NCBI RefSeq assembly: GCF_004762035.2
Contig: NZ_SIJK02000025.1
Location: forward strand, 19,739-83,738
DNA from: Candidatus Chloroploca mongolica
GTDB lineage: Bacteria > Chloroflexota > Chloroflexia > Chloroflexales > Chloroflexaceae
Length of the DNA: 64,000 nt
Direction of reading: 5' to 3'
Below, in pieces: positions 16,505 to 27,488 of this stretch (position 1 is its first letter; every line of letters begins with the position of its first letter). The notes below the pieces were generated by a model. The model did not search any database. It was not told the DNA's origin and was given only the letters and a program-made list of their open reading frames with translations. Position numbers and translations under genes: made by a program.

Positions 16505-18088
16505 TTAGCGCGGCAATACTTCGCCAGCCACAACATCCCCTTCGACGAGACCGCGGAGAATCTCGACTTGATTGGGGGTGACAATGCCTGTGACAATCTC
16601 AAGGCGCTGTTCGGTATCCCCGTCGACTTTATTCACGAAGGAGCGGTCCCGTGTGACAATCACTGCTTCAGGTGGCAACCAGAGCGCATTGGCAACGCGC
16701 CCGAGCACAATCGTCACCTCAGCAATATCACCGACACTTAGTTCGACACCGGGCGCTTCGTAGCTAATGGCATATTCACTGCTCAGAAAGGCATCACTCG
16801 TTGGGAGGCGACCGGGCACGCGCGTCACTACGCCCGGAAAGATCTGGCCGGGATACCGGACAAACTCGACTGCTACCTCTTGCCCGGGCAACAAGCGGGT
16901 TGTCGTGCCAAGCGGATCAAGCCCAACTGGTTCTTCAACAATGATCTCGCGCCTGTCATTATTTGCCAGCATAATCACTGGACTGGCCGCACGAACTGCG
17001 ATCCCCGGCTCGGCCTCTAAGGCCACGACCTGACCGGCCATCGTCGCGATCAGGCGGCGGCTTTCGATCTGCTGTTCCAGACGGGTCACTTCGGCCTGGC
17101 TGCGCGCAATTTGCTTGGCGAGTTCGGGATCAGTCTGAGCCTGTTGACGTGCTGCCTCGAGGGCAATCTGGGCGCGTGCGACAGCCTGTTCAGCCTGGGC
17201 AACATCAAAGGGATCGGGTCCCGCCAGCAAACGATCAAGGTCAGCCTGGGTCGCCGCCACGACAGCCTCAGCGCGACTCACCAGGGCGACCTCATTCGAC
17301 AGGGCCGTATCGTAGGCAATGCGAGTTCGGCGCACTTCATCTTCGGCTACCCGCAGATCTTCGCGGGCCTGGATGAAAGCGTTGCGGGTTGCCTCATTCG
17401 GGTTCTTCTCAAACTCAATCTGCGTCTCGGCAAAACGTTCCTGGACAAACGTCAGGCGTTCTACCGCCGTCTCCATTTCGCGGAGAGCCTGATTCTTGAC
17501 TTGTGAGGCCTCATTGCGCACATTGGCGAGATCGGCTGCGGCTTGCTGCACCACTGCGCGTGCTCGCGAAATCTCATCGGGCCTGGCCCCACGCCGAGCG
17601 CGGGCTAATTCCGAACGAGCCCCGTCAAGATCAACCTGGGCCTGGCGCACCTGGGTTTGCGCATTGCCCCGCGCACGCTCAAGCGCAATGCGATCCTGCT
17701 CGTAAACCGCACGAGCCTGGCTCAACTGGGCATTCAGGTCACGCGTGTCGAGTTCAGCCAGCAATTGGCCTTGCTCGACCATATCTCCGACCTGCACAAA
17801 AATGGCTTTGAGCACCCCATCCTCGGTAAAAGCCTGCCCCTGTTGAACCTGAACAACCCTGCCTTCAAGGGTTAGTTCGTTGACGATTTCACCACGGCGC
17901 ACGGTGTAGAGCGTTCGTTCTGGTTCGGCGACGCTTGGTGTGGGTATTGGCGTGGAGGGTGGCGGTGTGGTCTCAGTTCCACCGGCGGATGGAGTCTCGG
18001 TGGGAGGCGGTGGTGGCGGCGGTGTGGCAACCGCACATGCCCCCAGAAACAGGGCCAGCGTTAACAAAAAGAGCAATCTGAAATGCAT
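16505..18088 (-). CDS. HlyD/RND-type periplasmic adaptor lipoprotein
   Basis: This 527-aa protein has a lipoprotein signal (MHFRLLFLLTLALFLGAC) and a proline-rich linker (7 consecutive prolines). A split biotinyl-lipoyl domain, VRRGEIVNELTLEGRV to QGQLLAELDTRDL and later GQVVALEAEPGIAV, flanks a long alpha-helical hairpin of about 220 residues rich in A, Q, R and E. Beta-barrel and membrane-proximal domains follow. This is the membrane-fusion architecture of ABC or RND exporters. No permease or ATPase gene is adjacent; by context it could serve polysaccharide or peptide export. ATG 18088 was preferred because it begins the signal peptide. Confidence 0.85.
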   Translation of the reverse strand: MHFRLLFLLTLALFLGACAVATPPPPPPPTETPSAGGTETTPPPSTPIPTPSVAEPERTLYTVRRGEIVNELTLEGRVVQVQQGQAFTEDGVLKAIFVQVGDMVEQGQLLAELDTRDLNAQLSQARAVYEQDRIALERARGNAQTQVRQAQVDLDGARSELARARRGARPDEISRARAVVQQAAADLANVRNEASQVKNQALREMETAVERLTFVQERFAETQIEFEKNPNEATRNAFIQAREDLRVAEDEVRRTRIAYDTALSNEVALVSRAEAVVAATQADLDRLLAGPDPFDVAQAEQAVARAQIALEAARQQAQTDPELAKQIARSQAEVTRLEQQIESRRLIATMAGQVVALEAEPGIAVRAASPVIMLANNDRREIIVEEPVGLDPLGTTTRLLPGQEVAVEFVRYPGQIFPGVVTRVPGRLPTSDAFLSSEYAISYEAPGVELSVGDIAEVTIVLGRVANALWLPPEAVIVTRDRSFVNKVDGDTEQRLEIVTGIVTPNQVEILRGLVEGDVVAGEVLPR

Positions 18089-18354
18089 ACACTGAACTCC
18101 GAACCATGACCACAGAGTTAGGACTGCTATAGTCAAAACAAGAAAGCTTGCTGGTTGTCACAGCCTAGCTTGTATCTTATCATTAGTGTACCTCAAGCGC
18201 GAGTCGCATGGTGGCAGATACGCACCTTTTGGCCTCTGGATGACAAACTTTTTAACAAGCCTGGCATGCTTTGCAACTCGGTGTACATAGCGATCTGGTA
18301 TAGTGATATGATATGGATGGAACCAGTGACGGATTTTGAATGAGGATTGAGCGT

Positions 18355-19416
18355 ATGCTGCATCTAATCACCTTGCGTTTTCTTGAAACAATTTTTCGTA
18401 ACTACCGCCTCTATATATTCATTTTGGTAGCTGTCTTGCTTGCCGCTCCGGCGATCTTCTTCCTGATCCCACCGAATTATCAGTTGCGTGGCACTGTCTA
18501 CGTGCAGCGTGACTCGTTGCTGACGTCGCTCTCTGATGTTACCCAGGTGACGCAATATACTAGTCCATCACAGGCGACGCTCTCTGAGGTGTTCTCGCTG
18601 ATCTATACCGATTCGTTTGCGAGTGATGTGCTCAACGAGACCTCCCTCCGCAACAATGTGCTTGCTGAAGGCCGTTTTCGTGAACGTGCGTTGCGTGATT
18701 ATCGCGACGCAATGATGGTGATGGCCGAAGGTACGAATATTGTCGTCTTTGTCGCAACGCATCCTGATCCTGTACTTGCGCAGCAGATGGTCAATGAAAC
18801 CATGAATGCCTATGTCGACTGGCGTATGACCTTTGAGCGTACTGACAGCGAAGTGGCGCGCGATTTTTTTGCCGATCTGATAGTTCGCTATGAAGAAGAT
18901 CTCGCCCGGGCAGAACGATCCTTGTTTGACTATCTGATGCTTTATCCTGACCCGATCCGTGGCGCACGCCCGTCTGAGGAGGTCTTTGAAATAAATCGAT
19001 TGCAGTCGCTGGTTGCTCAGGCGGCAAATCGACTGGCCGATGCGAAAGATAAGGAAGAGAATGCCCGCCTGTCGCTCGCTAAAGTGAATAGCGAGGCTTT
19101 GCAACGCTATCTGGTGATTGACTCGCCCTCGATTCCTACTCAGCCGCCTTCACTGGTGCGCCGGGCTATCTTTGTGTTTGGTGGTTTCCTGGCAGGTGGT
19201 TTCGTGCTGATTATGGCTCATCTTGCCCTGCTGATGCTCTTTGATCGCAGGATCTACTTTCCAACGGATGTGCAGTATGGGTTGAATTCGCCCACGCTCG
19301 CGATGGTTCCGCTGATCCAGCATCCCTCATCTGGCAACATGCGGGTCAGTTCATCTTCACGCTCTGATCCCGGCGCAACAGGTGCCAAAGGTGTGATTTC
19401 GCCTGTGAAGAGCTAA
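18355..19416 (+). CDS. Wzz-like polysaccharide co-polymerase (copy 2)
   Basis: This 353-aa protein has membrane helices near residues 18-40 and 280-305 and a helical periplasmic region between them. It is paralogous to 8760-9827. ATG 18355 is chosen over ATG 18340 because it gives exactly the same N-terminal spacing to the shared LRF-[IL]-ET motif and has GAGG 9 bp upstream. The tail after the second helix is serine-rich, where copy 1 is proline-rich. It is followed after 22 bp by a glycosyltransferase gene, so this is probably a second, smaller polysaccharide unit. Confidence 0.75.
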   Translation: MLHLITLRFLETIFRNYRLYIFILVAVLLAAPAIFFLIPPNYQLRGTVYVQRDSLLTSLSDVTQVTQYTSPSQATLSEVFSLIYTDSFASDVLNETSLRNNVLAEGRFRERALRDYRDAMMVMAEGTNIVVFVATHPDPVLAQQMVNETMNAYVDWRMTFERTDSEVARDFFADLIVRYEEDLARAERSLFDYLMLYPDPIRGARPSEEVFEINRLQSLVAQAANRLADAKDKEENARLSLAKVNSEALQRYLVIDSPSIPTQPPSLVRRAIFVFGGFLAGGFVLIMAHLALLMLFDRRIYFPTDVQYGLNSPTLAMVPLIQHPSSGNMRVSSSSRSDPGATGAKGVISPVKS

Positions 19417-19438
19417 TCAAAAAACAATAGGTTCTGGC

Positions 19439-20629
19439 ATGGATATCGTCCTCACGCTCCTCCGCGCCGGTTTGCTCGCGTCTGATCTGATCCTGGCTGT
19501 GCTGGTGGCCTATTTGCTCTTGTTGACCGCTGCGGCGTTTTTTGCGCCGCGCTCGACCCCGCAACACGGTGGCACCCCGCGCCACCGTTTCGCCTTTTTG
19601 ATCCCTGCGCATAACGAAGAGCAGTTGCTGCCCGAGGTGCTCGCGAGCCTTGATCAACTTGATTATCCGCACGCGTTGCGCCAGTTTTTTGTCGTTGCCG
19701 ATAATTGCACCGACCGTACCGCCGAGGTGGCACGATCCGCCGGGGCCATTGTCTACGAACGCCACGATCAGACGCTGCGCGGCAAGGGTTATGCGCTCAA
19801 TTGGCTGGTTGAGCAGATCGCCACTCGCGATGAAATCTATGATGCCGTCGTCATCCTTGATGCCGATACGATTGTTTCCTCCAATTTCTTGCGGGTCATG
19901 GATGCTCGTTTTGCTCGTGGCGAACGCGTCATTCAGTCCTATTATGCCGTCCGGAATGCCGAAAGTTCGTGGAGTACCTCCCTCCGTGCGGTGGCGTTGA
20001 TTGTTTTGCATTTTCTGCGCCCCCAGGGGCGCATGGTGCTCGGTGGTTCGACTGGGCTCAAAGGCAATGGCATGGTCTTCGCGACCGATATCGTCCGTCG
20101 TCAGCCGTTTACGGGTGGCCTGACTGAGGATATTGAATACCATATGGAACTCATCCTTGATGGTGAGCGAACCATGTTTGCCCCCGATGCCGTGGTCTGG
20201 GCCGAGATGCCGAATACGCTCAAGGCCGCCGATTCACAGCACGCACGCTGGGAACGAGGGCGGGTCGAGATGGTGCGCCGTTTTGTCCCTCGTCTCTTGC
20301 GTGAGGCGCTTCAGCGCCGCGATTTTATGCTCTTTGATGCCGCGATGGAGCAACTGATCCCGCCCTTTTCGGTGTTGGCAGGGGCCAGCGCCGCTGCCCT
20401 TGGGGCCGGTGTTGTGCTGCGCAGCCGTCCGGCGGTGATCATTGGCACTGCGCTGATCGGCGGGCAGGCCGTCTATGTCCTGACGGGCCTCGCCATGACG
20501 GGGGCTTCGCCAAAGCTCTATCAGGCCCTCCTCTATGCGCCAGGGTTGGTCGTCTGGAAGATCTTGCTCTACCTGCGCGTGCTCTTCGGGGCCGGTCCAA
20601 AAGCCTGGGTGCGTACCGCCCGTAACTGA
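19439..20629 (+). CDS. processive-type family 2 glycosyltransferase
   Basis: This 396-aa GT-A protein has an N-terminal membrane helix (about 8-32) and a catalytic core with the HNEEQLLPEVL nucleotide-binding start and LDADTIV. TEDIEYH supplies the catalytic Asp, and QHARWERGR fits the QxxRW motif typical of processive synthases. Two hydrophobic segments lie near the C-terminus. It probably elongates or makes a membrane polysaccharide with the adjacent Wzz-like protein. Confidence 0.88.
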   Translation: MDIVLTLLRAGLLASDLILAVLVAYLLLLTAAAFFAPRSTPQHGGTPRHRFAFLIPAHNEEQLLPEVLASLDQLDYPHALRQFFVVADNCTDRTAEVARSAGAIVYERHDQTLRGKGYALNWLVEQIATRDEIYDAVVILDADTIVSSNFLRVMDARFARGERVIQSYYAVRNAESSWSTSLRAVALIVLHFLRPQGRMVLGGSTGLKGNGMVFATDIVRRQPFTGGLTEDIEYHMELILDGERTMFAPDAVVWAEMPNTLKAADSQHARWERGRVEMVRRFVPRLLREALQRRDFMLFDAAMEQLIPPFSVLAGASAAALGAGVVLRSRPAVIIGTALIGGQAVYVLTGLAMTGASPKLYQALLYAPGLVVWKILLYLRVLFGAGPKAWVRTARN

Positions 20630-20640
20630 GGTGAAGTTCC

Positions 20641-20693
20641 CTTCCTGCACGTGGAGACCGCCAGCTAAACTGGCGGTCTCCACGTGCAGGAAG
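20641..20693. terminator. 24-bp perfect hairpin upstream of groES
   Basis: Arms 20641-20664 and 20670-20693 are perfectly complementary around CTAAA. The tip (GCCAG/CTGGC) is a shortened version of the common core. It separates the glycosyltransferase stop (20629) from the groESL control region and insulates the heat-shock operon from readthrough. Confidence 0.75.
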
Positions 20694-20701
20694 CGACAAT
20701 C

Positions 20702-20728
20702 CTGGCACTCAAAACAAAAGAGTGCTAA
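20702..20728. promoter_or_regulatory. CIRCE-like operator, upstream copy
   Basis: CTGGCACTC, then nine bases, then GAGTGCTAA. The right half matches the CIRCE consensus fully and the left half at 7 of 9 positions. It lies 8 bp upstream of the -35 element. It is a probable second HrcA repressor site. Confidence 0.75.
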
Positions 20729-20736
20729 AATACCCC

Positions 20737-20765
20737 TTGACAAAATCCCCCCGCTTGAGTATCAT
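20737..20765 (+). promoter_or_regulatory. sigma-70-type groESL promoter
   Basis: TTGACA (20737-20742), 17-bp spacer, TATCAT (20760-20765). The expected transcription start is around 20772, at the left edge of the perfect CIRCE operator. The promoter is bracketed by two CIRCE sites. Confidence 0.85.
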
Positions 20766-20774
20766 ACACAACGG

Positions 20775-20801
20775 TTAGCACTCGCACGTGATGAGTGCTA
20801 A
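20775..20801. promoter_or_regulatory. perfect CIRCE operator
   Basis: TTAGCACTC (20775-20783), nine bases, GAGTGCTAA (20793-20801): an exact CIRCE inverted repeat. HrcA binding here would block initiation at the overlapping start site until heat shock. Confidence 0.95.
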
Positions 20802-20843
20802 CACTTCTCACGTTAGTCAAGTCAGTAAGATGGAGGGATAACG

Positions 20844-22828
<1,985 letters not shown>

Positions 22829-22842
22829 GCGGTTCAAGCGCC

Positions 22843-22883
22843 GACACAAAAACACGCCAGCAAAGCTGGCGTGTTTTTGTGTC
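22843..22883. terminator. 19-bp perfect hairpin with GCCAGC-AAA-GCTGGC core
   Basis: Arms 22843-22861 and 22865-22883 are perfectly complementary around AAA. It sits between convergent groL and sppA. The arm carries an internal AAAAA/TTTTT segment, but no U-tract follows the stem in the plus direction. Confidence 0.85.
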
Positions 22884-22899
22884 CCGAGGATGTTATGAT

Positions 22900-23919
22900 C
22901 TAGGGTGCCCAGCGATACTCTAGTTTCACTGGCTCACGTTCGGTGAGTACCCGTAAGCCCAGCGGATCAATTGGCTGTTGCGGGGCGCTCAGCCGACTCA
23001 AGAGCAGGCTGCGCAACGAACTGCTTTGCGTATAGCGTACGACTAGCGCGCTCTCGAGGCCAGCGAGTTCTCGTGCTCCGACGATGGCTTCGTCGAGGTT
23101 GCCCAGTTCGTCAATGAGGCCAAGCTCGAGCGCCTGGTTTCCGGTATAAATGCGCCCGTCAGCCAGTTCGCGTACCCGAGCCTCGTCCAGGCCGCGCCCC
23201 TCGACAATCACCTGCACAAAGCCATTGTAGGCCTCGTCAACAATGGCTTGCAGCACGGCGATCTCTTCTGGCGTGGCTTCGCGGTTAGAAGAACCAATAT
23301 CTTTGAGTTCGCCACTTTTGTAGACAATGCTGCGCAAGCCGAGTTTCTCAAAGGCTCCTTCGACGTTGATGGTCGAAAGGATGACCCCCAGACTCCCCGT
23401 CAGGGTATCGGGGTTGGCATAGATGCGGTGGGCCGGTGCGCTAATATAATAGCCGCCACTGGCTGCGGTTGATCCCATCGAGACAACCAGGATCTTGCCA
23501 TTCTCACGCAAGGCACGGAGTTTCTCGTGCAACTCGCTACTCGCAACAACGCCTCCGCCAGGGCTATCCACGCGCAAGAGCACTGCCTTGACGCGATTGT
23601 CCCGACTCGCCTGGCGGATCTGGCTCAAGAGTTGTCCCTGCGAGAGTTGCAAGCTAAACGGGTCGGCGGCCGCGCCAATGGCACCACTCACCTCAATAAT
23701 CACAATGCGATCAGTTCCTGAACCTTCCACCAGTTGTTCTTCCCAGGGCGGTGAAGCGATTGGTCCGATGCTGGTATTGCTGCTGCCGGCAGCAAGCAGC
23801 AAAGCGAACCCGCCGAGCGGCAAGAGCGCACAGGCAAAAATAATGCCAATAATGATCGAGACCGCAATGATCCAGCCCCGCGTGGCCGGCTTTTGCGGTG
23901 CTGGTTGTTCGACAGACAT
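22900..23919 (-). CDS. sppA: signal peptide peptidase SppA
   Basis: This 339-aa membrane-anchored serine protease of the short (Gram-positive/archaeal) form has one membrane helix at about 16-45 and an extracytoplasmic S49 domain. The nucleophile is S154 (STAASGGYY) and the general base K206 (SGELKDIGS). The 52-residue spacing is the one known for B. subtilis SppA. It degrades cleaved signal peptides in the membrane. The ATG directly abuts the stop codon of the upstream aminotransferase gene and is preceded by GGAGG, so translation is coupled. Confidence 0.93.
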   Translation of the reverse strand: MSVEQPAPQKPATRGWIIAVSIIIGIIFACALLPLGGFALLLAAGSSNTSIGPIASPPWEEQLVEGSGTDRIVIIEVSGAIGAAADPFSLQLSQGQLLSQIRQASRDNRVKAVLLRVDSPGGGVVASSELHEKLRALRENGKILVVSMGSTAASGGYYISAPAHRIYANPDTLTGSLGVILSTINVEGAFEKLGLRSIVYKSGELKDIGSSNREATPEEIAVLQAIVDEAYNGFVQVIVEGRGLDEARVRELADGRIYTGNQALELGLIDELGNLDEAIVGARELAGLESALVVRYTQSSSLRSLLLSRLSAPQQPIDPLGLRVLTEREPVKLEYRWAP

Positions 23920-25119
23920 CTAGCCTCCTTCTGTGGGTCGTTGTACGACCTTGATCGCCGTGCTAAGACGACGGATCGCTGTTTCAATCTGATTGCCAGG
24001 TAACTCGCTGAAGGCCAGACGAATATACGCTTCGCCTGAGCCATCGGTATAACAGCGTGTCCCGGGCAAAATTTCAACCCCGTGCTTGAGTGCAACCGGG
24101 GCCAGTTCGCTCGCCTGGACTCCTTGTGGTAGCTGCAACCAGATAAAGAAGCCGCCATCTGGTTCGATGAAGGTGGCTTCGGGTAGCTGATGACGCAGCG
24201 CCTGACTCATCGTAGCACATTTTATTGCATAATGAGCACAGAGATCCGTAATATGTTGTTCGAGCCGACCGTTGGCGCTAAACCTGGCCACCAGATGGGT
24301 CACGAAGGGGCTGCTCGCCCCTTCCAGTTTGAACATCTGTAGACGCGCAATCAGTTCGCGGGGGCCGTGTGCCCAACCCACGCGTAGCCCTGGCGCAAGA
24401 ATCTTGGAAAATGTGCCGACGCGTAGCACCCATCCTTCCTGATCGAGCGCTGCCATCGGTGGCAATGGCTCACCACGAAAGCGTAGATCAACATACGCAT
24501 CATCTTCCACGACCAGCACCCCATAGGCGGCGGCAAGTTCAACGATCCGCTGGCGCCGTTCCAGGCTCAACGTGACGCCCGCTGGATTCTGGAAGGTTGG
24601 AATAGTATAGAGAAATTTGGGACGAAGATTTTTGCGCTTCAGCGCTTCCAGGGTGGTCGCGAGGGCTTCCACATCCAGCCCATGGGCATCAACTGGCAGC
24701 CCGATCATCTGCGCCCCCGCACGCTTGAATTGACGCACGGCCCCCATAAAGGTTGGAGCCTCGACCAGCACGGTATCACCAGGCTCGATCAATACCCGGG
24801 GCAAGAGCCCGAGGATCTGCGATGAACCGTAGGCGACGAGAATCTCGTCTTCATGGCTCTGCACGCCCTCACGGTGCAGTCGCTCGGCAATCAAGGTGGT
24901 CAATGCAGGTGCAACAGGAGCATAATTCAAGGCGTCATTCAGATGTGAAGCCAAGATCCTGGCCGTTGTGTCAACCAGTTCTTCCTGGGGAAACAACGCC
25001 GGATCAGCCAGTCCATAGGCCAGTGAGAGCGGCGGTTCCCCATCAGTCTCAAGGGAAGGCCCCCAGAGCGGGGGCAGTGCTTCGCGCGCTTGGGCTGTGT
25101 AGAGGTCGGCAAGTTGCAT
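23920..25119 (-). CDS. PLP-dependent aminotransferase (LysN/2-aminoadipate type, fold type I)
   Basis: This 399-aa enzyme of the MocR-like aminotransferase family lacks the GntR DNA-binding domain. VEDDAY (205-210) contacts the PLP pyridine. K239 in GTFSKILAPGLRVGW is the Schiff-base lysine. TIPTFQNPAG and the C-terminal arginine region (YIRLAFS) are present. Relatives act on 2-aminoadipate, aromatic or branched amino acids; the substrate is not determinable here. It is co-transcribed with sppA. Confidence 0.88.
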   Translation of the reverse strand: MQLADLYTAQAREALPPLWGPSLETDGEPPLSLAYGLADPALFPQEELVDTTARILASHLNDALNYAPVAPALTTLIAERLHREGVQSHEDEILVAYGSSQILGLLPRVLIEPGDTVLVEAPTFMGAVRQFKRAGAQMIGLPVDAHGLDVEALATTLEALKRKNLRPKFLYTIPTFQNPAGVTLSLERRQRIVELAAAYGVLVVEDDAYVDLRFRGEPLPPMAALDQEGWVLRVGTFSKILAPGLRVGWAHGPRELIARLQMFKLEGASSPFVTHLVARFSANGRLEQHITDLCAHYAIKCATMSQALRHQLPEATFIEPDGGFFIWLQLPQGVQASELAPVALKHGVEILPGTRCYTDGSGEAYIRLAFSELPGNQIETAIRRLSTAIKVVQRPTEGG

Positions 25120-25161
25120 AGATATTTGCTTCCTTTTCTGGGCTGTCGCCCTAAAAACCTA

Positions 25162-25216
25162 TGCTTGTGCTGGCGAAAACGGCCAGCTTTGCTGGCCGTT
25201 TTCGCCAGCACAAGCA
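25162..25216. terminator. 26-bp perfect hairpin with GCCAGC-TTT-GCTGGC core
   Basis: Arms 25162-25187 and 25191-25216 are perfectly complementary around TTT. It lies 3' of the HAD-like gene (stop at 25248, minus strand) and 5' of the aminotransferase gene, separating two tandem minus-strand transcripts. Confidence 0.8.
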
Positions 25217-25247
25217 AAATGTGTGAGGGCCGCAGCCCAGATTTACG

Positions 25248-26303
25248 TTACATCACGAGGGCCGGGGTATGATGCAACGAGAGCATCCCGGCAGCGGATT
25301 GCTCGGCTGAGGGCAGCGCCGATTCGGCTGGTTTATCTGACGCGGCCATGCAGAGTGCCCCTCGGCGGGCAAGATCCTGACCGACCTGAAAAAGATCACT
25401 ACACAGTGTCAGGCGCCCATCGTGCATCCGATCCAGCGTTGCGGTGAGTTCAGCGCGCCGAAAGGCTTTGAAGGGCGTTGGATCGCCCTCGGTGACCCTG
25501 GTTTGCAATTCTACCTGCAGGCTCGCCAGACTCGCCGGCAAGCGCGGCGTGGCAAGGGCCAGAATCTCGCTGATGGTCGGTGTCGTCCCGTGCAGAATCG
25601 CATCAAGCATTGGATCAAGCTCAATTGCCCCGAGCGTCGCCCATAGGGCTGTTGCGACCACGTAGTCCTGATTGTCAAGCGTATAACTGTGCCATTCTTT
25701 GCGGCAGAGTTCACTGTAGTAGCGGCGAAACGTGCTCACGTCGAGGGTTTCGCCCACCAGGTGGCTGGCGATCACCAGGGCTCCCTCGGCCCGTGCATCA
25801 TCAATCGCCCCATCTGAGCGCCCGCGTGGCCCCAGGAGCGTCTTGTCAATATCAATCAGCAGGGCGGTACGTGTCCAGTCAATGCCGCGTGCTTCGAGTT
25901 CAGCAATCCATGGGTGGATCAGATGCCAGCGGGTTACCGTCGCTGTATCGCCCTGCCAGGTCATCGACTCGTCGGCAACAGGCCGATCTTCACCGATGAA
26001 GCCATAGGCAGGCCGTGAACCGATGATGCGCAGGTGGGCAGCAAGCATGCGATCATTATCGGTGTCGCCAAGCACCGCAAAGGCGGTCAGCGTTGGCCCG
26101 CCTCGCAGCTGCTGGGCTGAATCTGCGAGTGCTTGCATCACCTCGGCATAGGCCTGATCACGCTTGCGTGGTGGTGGCCCGTCGCTATGGCCGAGTGATG
26201 CACGGATCGTCGCCAGCCGCGGCAGCCGCCGATCACATGCCTCTAGATCACGATAGATCACCACTTCCCCGGTAAGATCGGCAATCGTTGCTCTGATGCT
26301 CAT
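25248..26303 (-). CDS. HAD-like protein with apparently permuted motif order
   Basis: This 351-aa protein has no signal peptide and is not assigned to a named family. It has DIDKT at 151-155, which fits HAD motif I (nucleophile D151, acid D153). A candidate motif II follows at LCSD (300-303) and a candidate lysine at K324 (ASDKPAES). The metal-binding motif IV-like GDTDND (79-84) precedes motif I, although in normal HAD enzymes it follows. The ATG overlaps the asd stop codon (ATGA), so it is translated with asd. Role unknown; phosphatase-like is the best guess. Confidence 0.6.
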   Translation of the reverse strand: MSIRATIADLTGEVVIYRDLEACDRRLPRLATIRASLGHSDGPPPRKRDQAYAEVMQALADSAQQLRGGPTLTAFAVLGDTDNDRMLAAHLRIIGSRPAYGFIGEDRPVADESMTWQGDTATVTRWHLIHPWIAELEARGIDWTRTALLIDIDKTLLGPRGRSDGAIDDARAEGALVIASHLVGETLDVSTFRRYYSELCRKEWHSYTLDNQDYVVATALWATLGAIELDPMLDAILHGTTPTISEILALATPRLPASLASLQVELQTRVTEGDPTPFKAFRRAELTATLDRMHDGRLTLCSDLFQVGQDLARRGALCMAASDKPAESALPSAEQSAAGMLSLHHTPALVM

Positions 26304-27349
26304 GCCTTCACCAGGCCCTGTGCATACATCAGTTCCGCATTGAGCAGGGAACCACCAGCAGCCCCGCGGATCGTATTGTGGCTGAGACAAACCAGTTTGT
26401 AATCGAGCAGTGAGCATGGGCGAATCCGGCCCACTGTGGTGCTCATCCCACGCCCAGCCTCGCGGTCACGGCGTGGCTGCGGGCGGTCTGGCTCATCACG
26501 CACAATGATGGGTTGGGCTGGCGCACTGGGCAGGTTGAGTTCTTGCGGGAGACTTCGGAACGAGCGCAGCGTCTCGACCACTTCTTCAAGCTCGGGGCGT
26601 TGCGCAAAGCCGATCGAGAGGCATTCCAGGTGGCCTTCTAGTACAGGGACACGATTGCAATGCGCTGAAATCGTACACGCAATCGGCACGATGACCCCAT
26701 CACGCACCACCCCCAGCATCTTCTGCGGCTCGGTTTCTACTTTTGGCTCTTCACCACCAATATATGGGATCACATTGTCAATCGCATCGTAGGAAGGGAT
26801 GCCTGGATACCCTGCGCCCGAGAGCGCTTGCATACTCATCAACAAGAGCTTGGTGACGCCAAAACGGTCATGGAGTGGGCGCAGCAGCATCGTCGGACCA
26901 GTGGCGGTACAATTTGGGTTCGTCACGATTGCTCCAGACCAACCCCGACGGGCGCGCTGCACGTCAATCAACGCGAGGTGTTCAGGATTTACCTCGGGAA
27001 TCAGCAAAGGTACATCAGGTTCCATACGATGATCCGAGGCGTTGGAACAGACGATATGCCCGGCTCGTGCGAGGCGTTGCTCGATGATGCCTGCTGTTTT
27101 GCTGGGCAGGGCCGAGAAGACCAGTGGGGTATCGAGATCGGCATCGTCAGGCAAAATTGTCATACCCTTAACCTCGCTGGGCATAGGCGCATCAAGAACC
27201 CAGCGGGTGGCCTCGGCGTAGGTACGCCCGGCACTGCGCTCGCTTCCCACAAGCGCGGCAAGCTCAAACCAGGGATGCCCTTCAAGCAACTGAATAAAAC
27301 GCTGGCCGACGGTTCCTGTGGCTCCCAGGACACTGACGCGTATCTTCAT
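26300..27349 (-). CDS. asd: aspartate-semialdehyde dehydrogenase
   Basis: This 349-aa enzyme is of the archaeal/fungal-like branch. The nucleotide-binding start is SVLGATGTVGQRF. The catalytic cysteine is C147 (TNPNCTATGP), and the substrate-binding RVPVLEGHLE block is present. It reduces aspartyl phosphate to aspartate semialdehyde, the branch point to lysine, threonine and methionine. It is the first gene of a two-gene unit with the HAD-like protein. Confidence 0.95.
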   Translation of the reverse strand: MKIRVSVLGATGTVGQRFIQLLEGHPWFELAALVGSERSAGRTYAEATRWVLDAPMPSEVKGMTILPDDADLDTPLVFSALPSKTAGIIEQRLARAGHIVCSNASDHRMEPDVPLLIPEVNPEHLALIDVQRARRGWSGAIVTNPNCTATGPTMLLRPLHDRFGVTKLLLMSMQALSGAGYPGIPSYDAIDNVIPYIGGEEPKVETEPQKMLGVVRDGVIVPIACTISAHCNRVPVLEGHLECLSIGFAQRPELEEVVETLRSFRSLPQELNLPSAPAQPIIVRDEPDRPQPRRDREAGRGMSTTVGRIRPCSLLDYKLVCLSHNTIRGAAGGSLLNAELMYAQGLVKA

Positions 27350-27488
27350 CGAGCTTACTCCTTCAGTCTACATCCTCGCGTGAACCTCTGTGCTTCCCTC
27401 GGCGAGGTAGCGGTAGGGATCGGTATAGGGTGTATTATAAGCGCTACTGCGCAGAGTGAAACATCGTCGAACAACAGGAAGAACGCTT

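Noticed and set aside
18140..18340. Promoter upstream of the second Wzz-like gene (TTGCAA ... TATAGT)
   Set aside because: The spacer between the two hexamers is 22 bp, too long for a standard sigma-70 promoter, and no better pair was found.
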